From Emcibacter sp. (GTDB lineage Bacteria > Pseudomonadota > Alphaproteobacteria > Sphingomonadales > Emcibacteraceae), in contig JAJFIQ010000026.1 of the NCBI GenBank assembly GCA_021774785.1, forward strand, positions 372,001-436,000: a stretch of DNA of 64,000 nucleotides, written 5' to 3'. Positions 63,948 to 64,000 of the stretch are shown piece by piece. Under the pieces are notes generated by a model. The model was given only the letters and a program-made list of their open reading frames with translations, was not told the origin of the DNA and searched no databases. Numbering within the stretch: the first letter of the stretch is position 1; each line of letters opens with the position of its first letter. A program made the translations under genes and the position numbers.

Positions 63948-64000
63948 ATGCTGCTTTATGATGATCTGTCATTGACAGAATGGCAGGACGCTCTTATCTG
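63948..64000 (+). CDS. Possible start of a gene running off the right edge
   Basis: An ATG at 63948 opens a frame (MLLYDDLSLTEWQDALI) that remains open to the end of the window. It is divergent from argJ. There is no ribosome-binding site and too little sequence for identification. Listed only as a possibility. Confidence 0.25.
   Translation, partial: MLLYDDLSLTEWQDALI

Noticed and set aside
1-64000. CRISPR arrays, tRNA or rRNA genes, transposases, phage genes
   Set aside because: Reading for repeated spacers, tRNA T-loop patterns, rRNA blocks and recombinase motifs gave no candidates.

Overview
The window reads as chromosomal DNA of an alphaproteobacterium of medium GC content. The evidence is the gene orders comF-grxC-nitrilase-DUF1178 and rodZ-ispG-hisS-prfA, plus lysC, ptsP, ubiG, a DUF4167 protein, FNR-type promoters and a Moco riboswitch. 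I do not assign a genus. I see no rRNA, tRNA, CRISPR array, insertion sequence or prophage, and no gene-free stretch longer than 300 bases.

Region 1 (1-16900) is a nitrate-respiration block. At the left edge lies a frameshifted M1-type metallopeptidase, then a beta carbonic anhydrase. The minus strand carries narK1-narK2-narGHJI plus a small parvulin-type chaperone gene. Divergent from it is an unusual regulator: an N-terminal nitrate/nitrite-sensing (NIT) domain fused to a Crp/Fnr DNA-binding protein whose recognition helix has the FNR signature ETxSR. FNR-type boxes lie before narK1 and before moaA. moaA-moeA also carries a Moco riboswitch, so cofactor supply for NarG appears tied to both anaerobic/nitrate control and cofactor feedback. 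fdhD and mobA (54883-56273) complete the molybdenum theme.

Region 2 (16900-27970) holds a DUF389 membrane protein, a D-lactate/glycolate-type FAD oxidase, MsrB, a hybrid histidine-kinase-like protein that has lost its phospho-accepting His, three TadE/TadG pilus-assembly-type genes, and a MarR/aminotransferase/MarR/YkvI-transporter group.

Region 3 (27928-36908, minus strand) is the most interesting stretch. It is a tightly packed 11-gene array: arsM, LMW arsenate reductase, PiT transporter, TVP38 membrane protein, FAD disulfide oxidoreductase, ECF sigma factor, zinc-finger anti-sigma, DUF2064 transferase, radical SAM enzyme, MTA-phosphorylase-type nucleoside phosphorylase and a family-2 glycosyltransferase. 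It has no ArsR and no arsenite pump. The simplest reading is a self-regulated organoarsenical (arsenosugar-like) biosynthetic operon. An ECF-like promoter lies just before arsM.

Region 4 (36948-59622) is mostly housekeeping: a methyltransferase, a secreted hydrolase, DUF2165, ClpB, DUF4167, PrmC, a degenerate M48-like secreted protein wedged between prmC and prfA, PrfA, HisS, IspG, RodZ, PtsP, a flavin oxidoreductase, LysC, UbiG, FdhD, MobA, DUF1178, nitrilase, GrxC, ComF and a BioC-like methyltransferase.

Region 5 (59688-61579) is a strikingly AT-rich three-gene insertion (a TIGR04255-type protein plus two unknowns) with its own promoter, a good candidate for a horizontally acquired and uncharacterised system. 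The window ends with mutT, a GNAT acetyltransferase and argJ.
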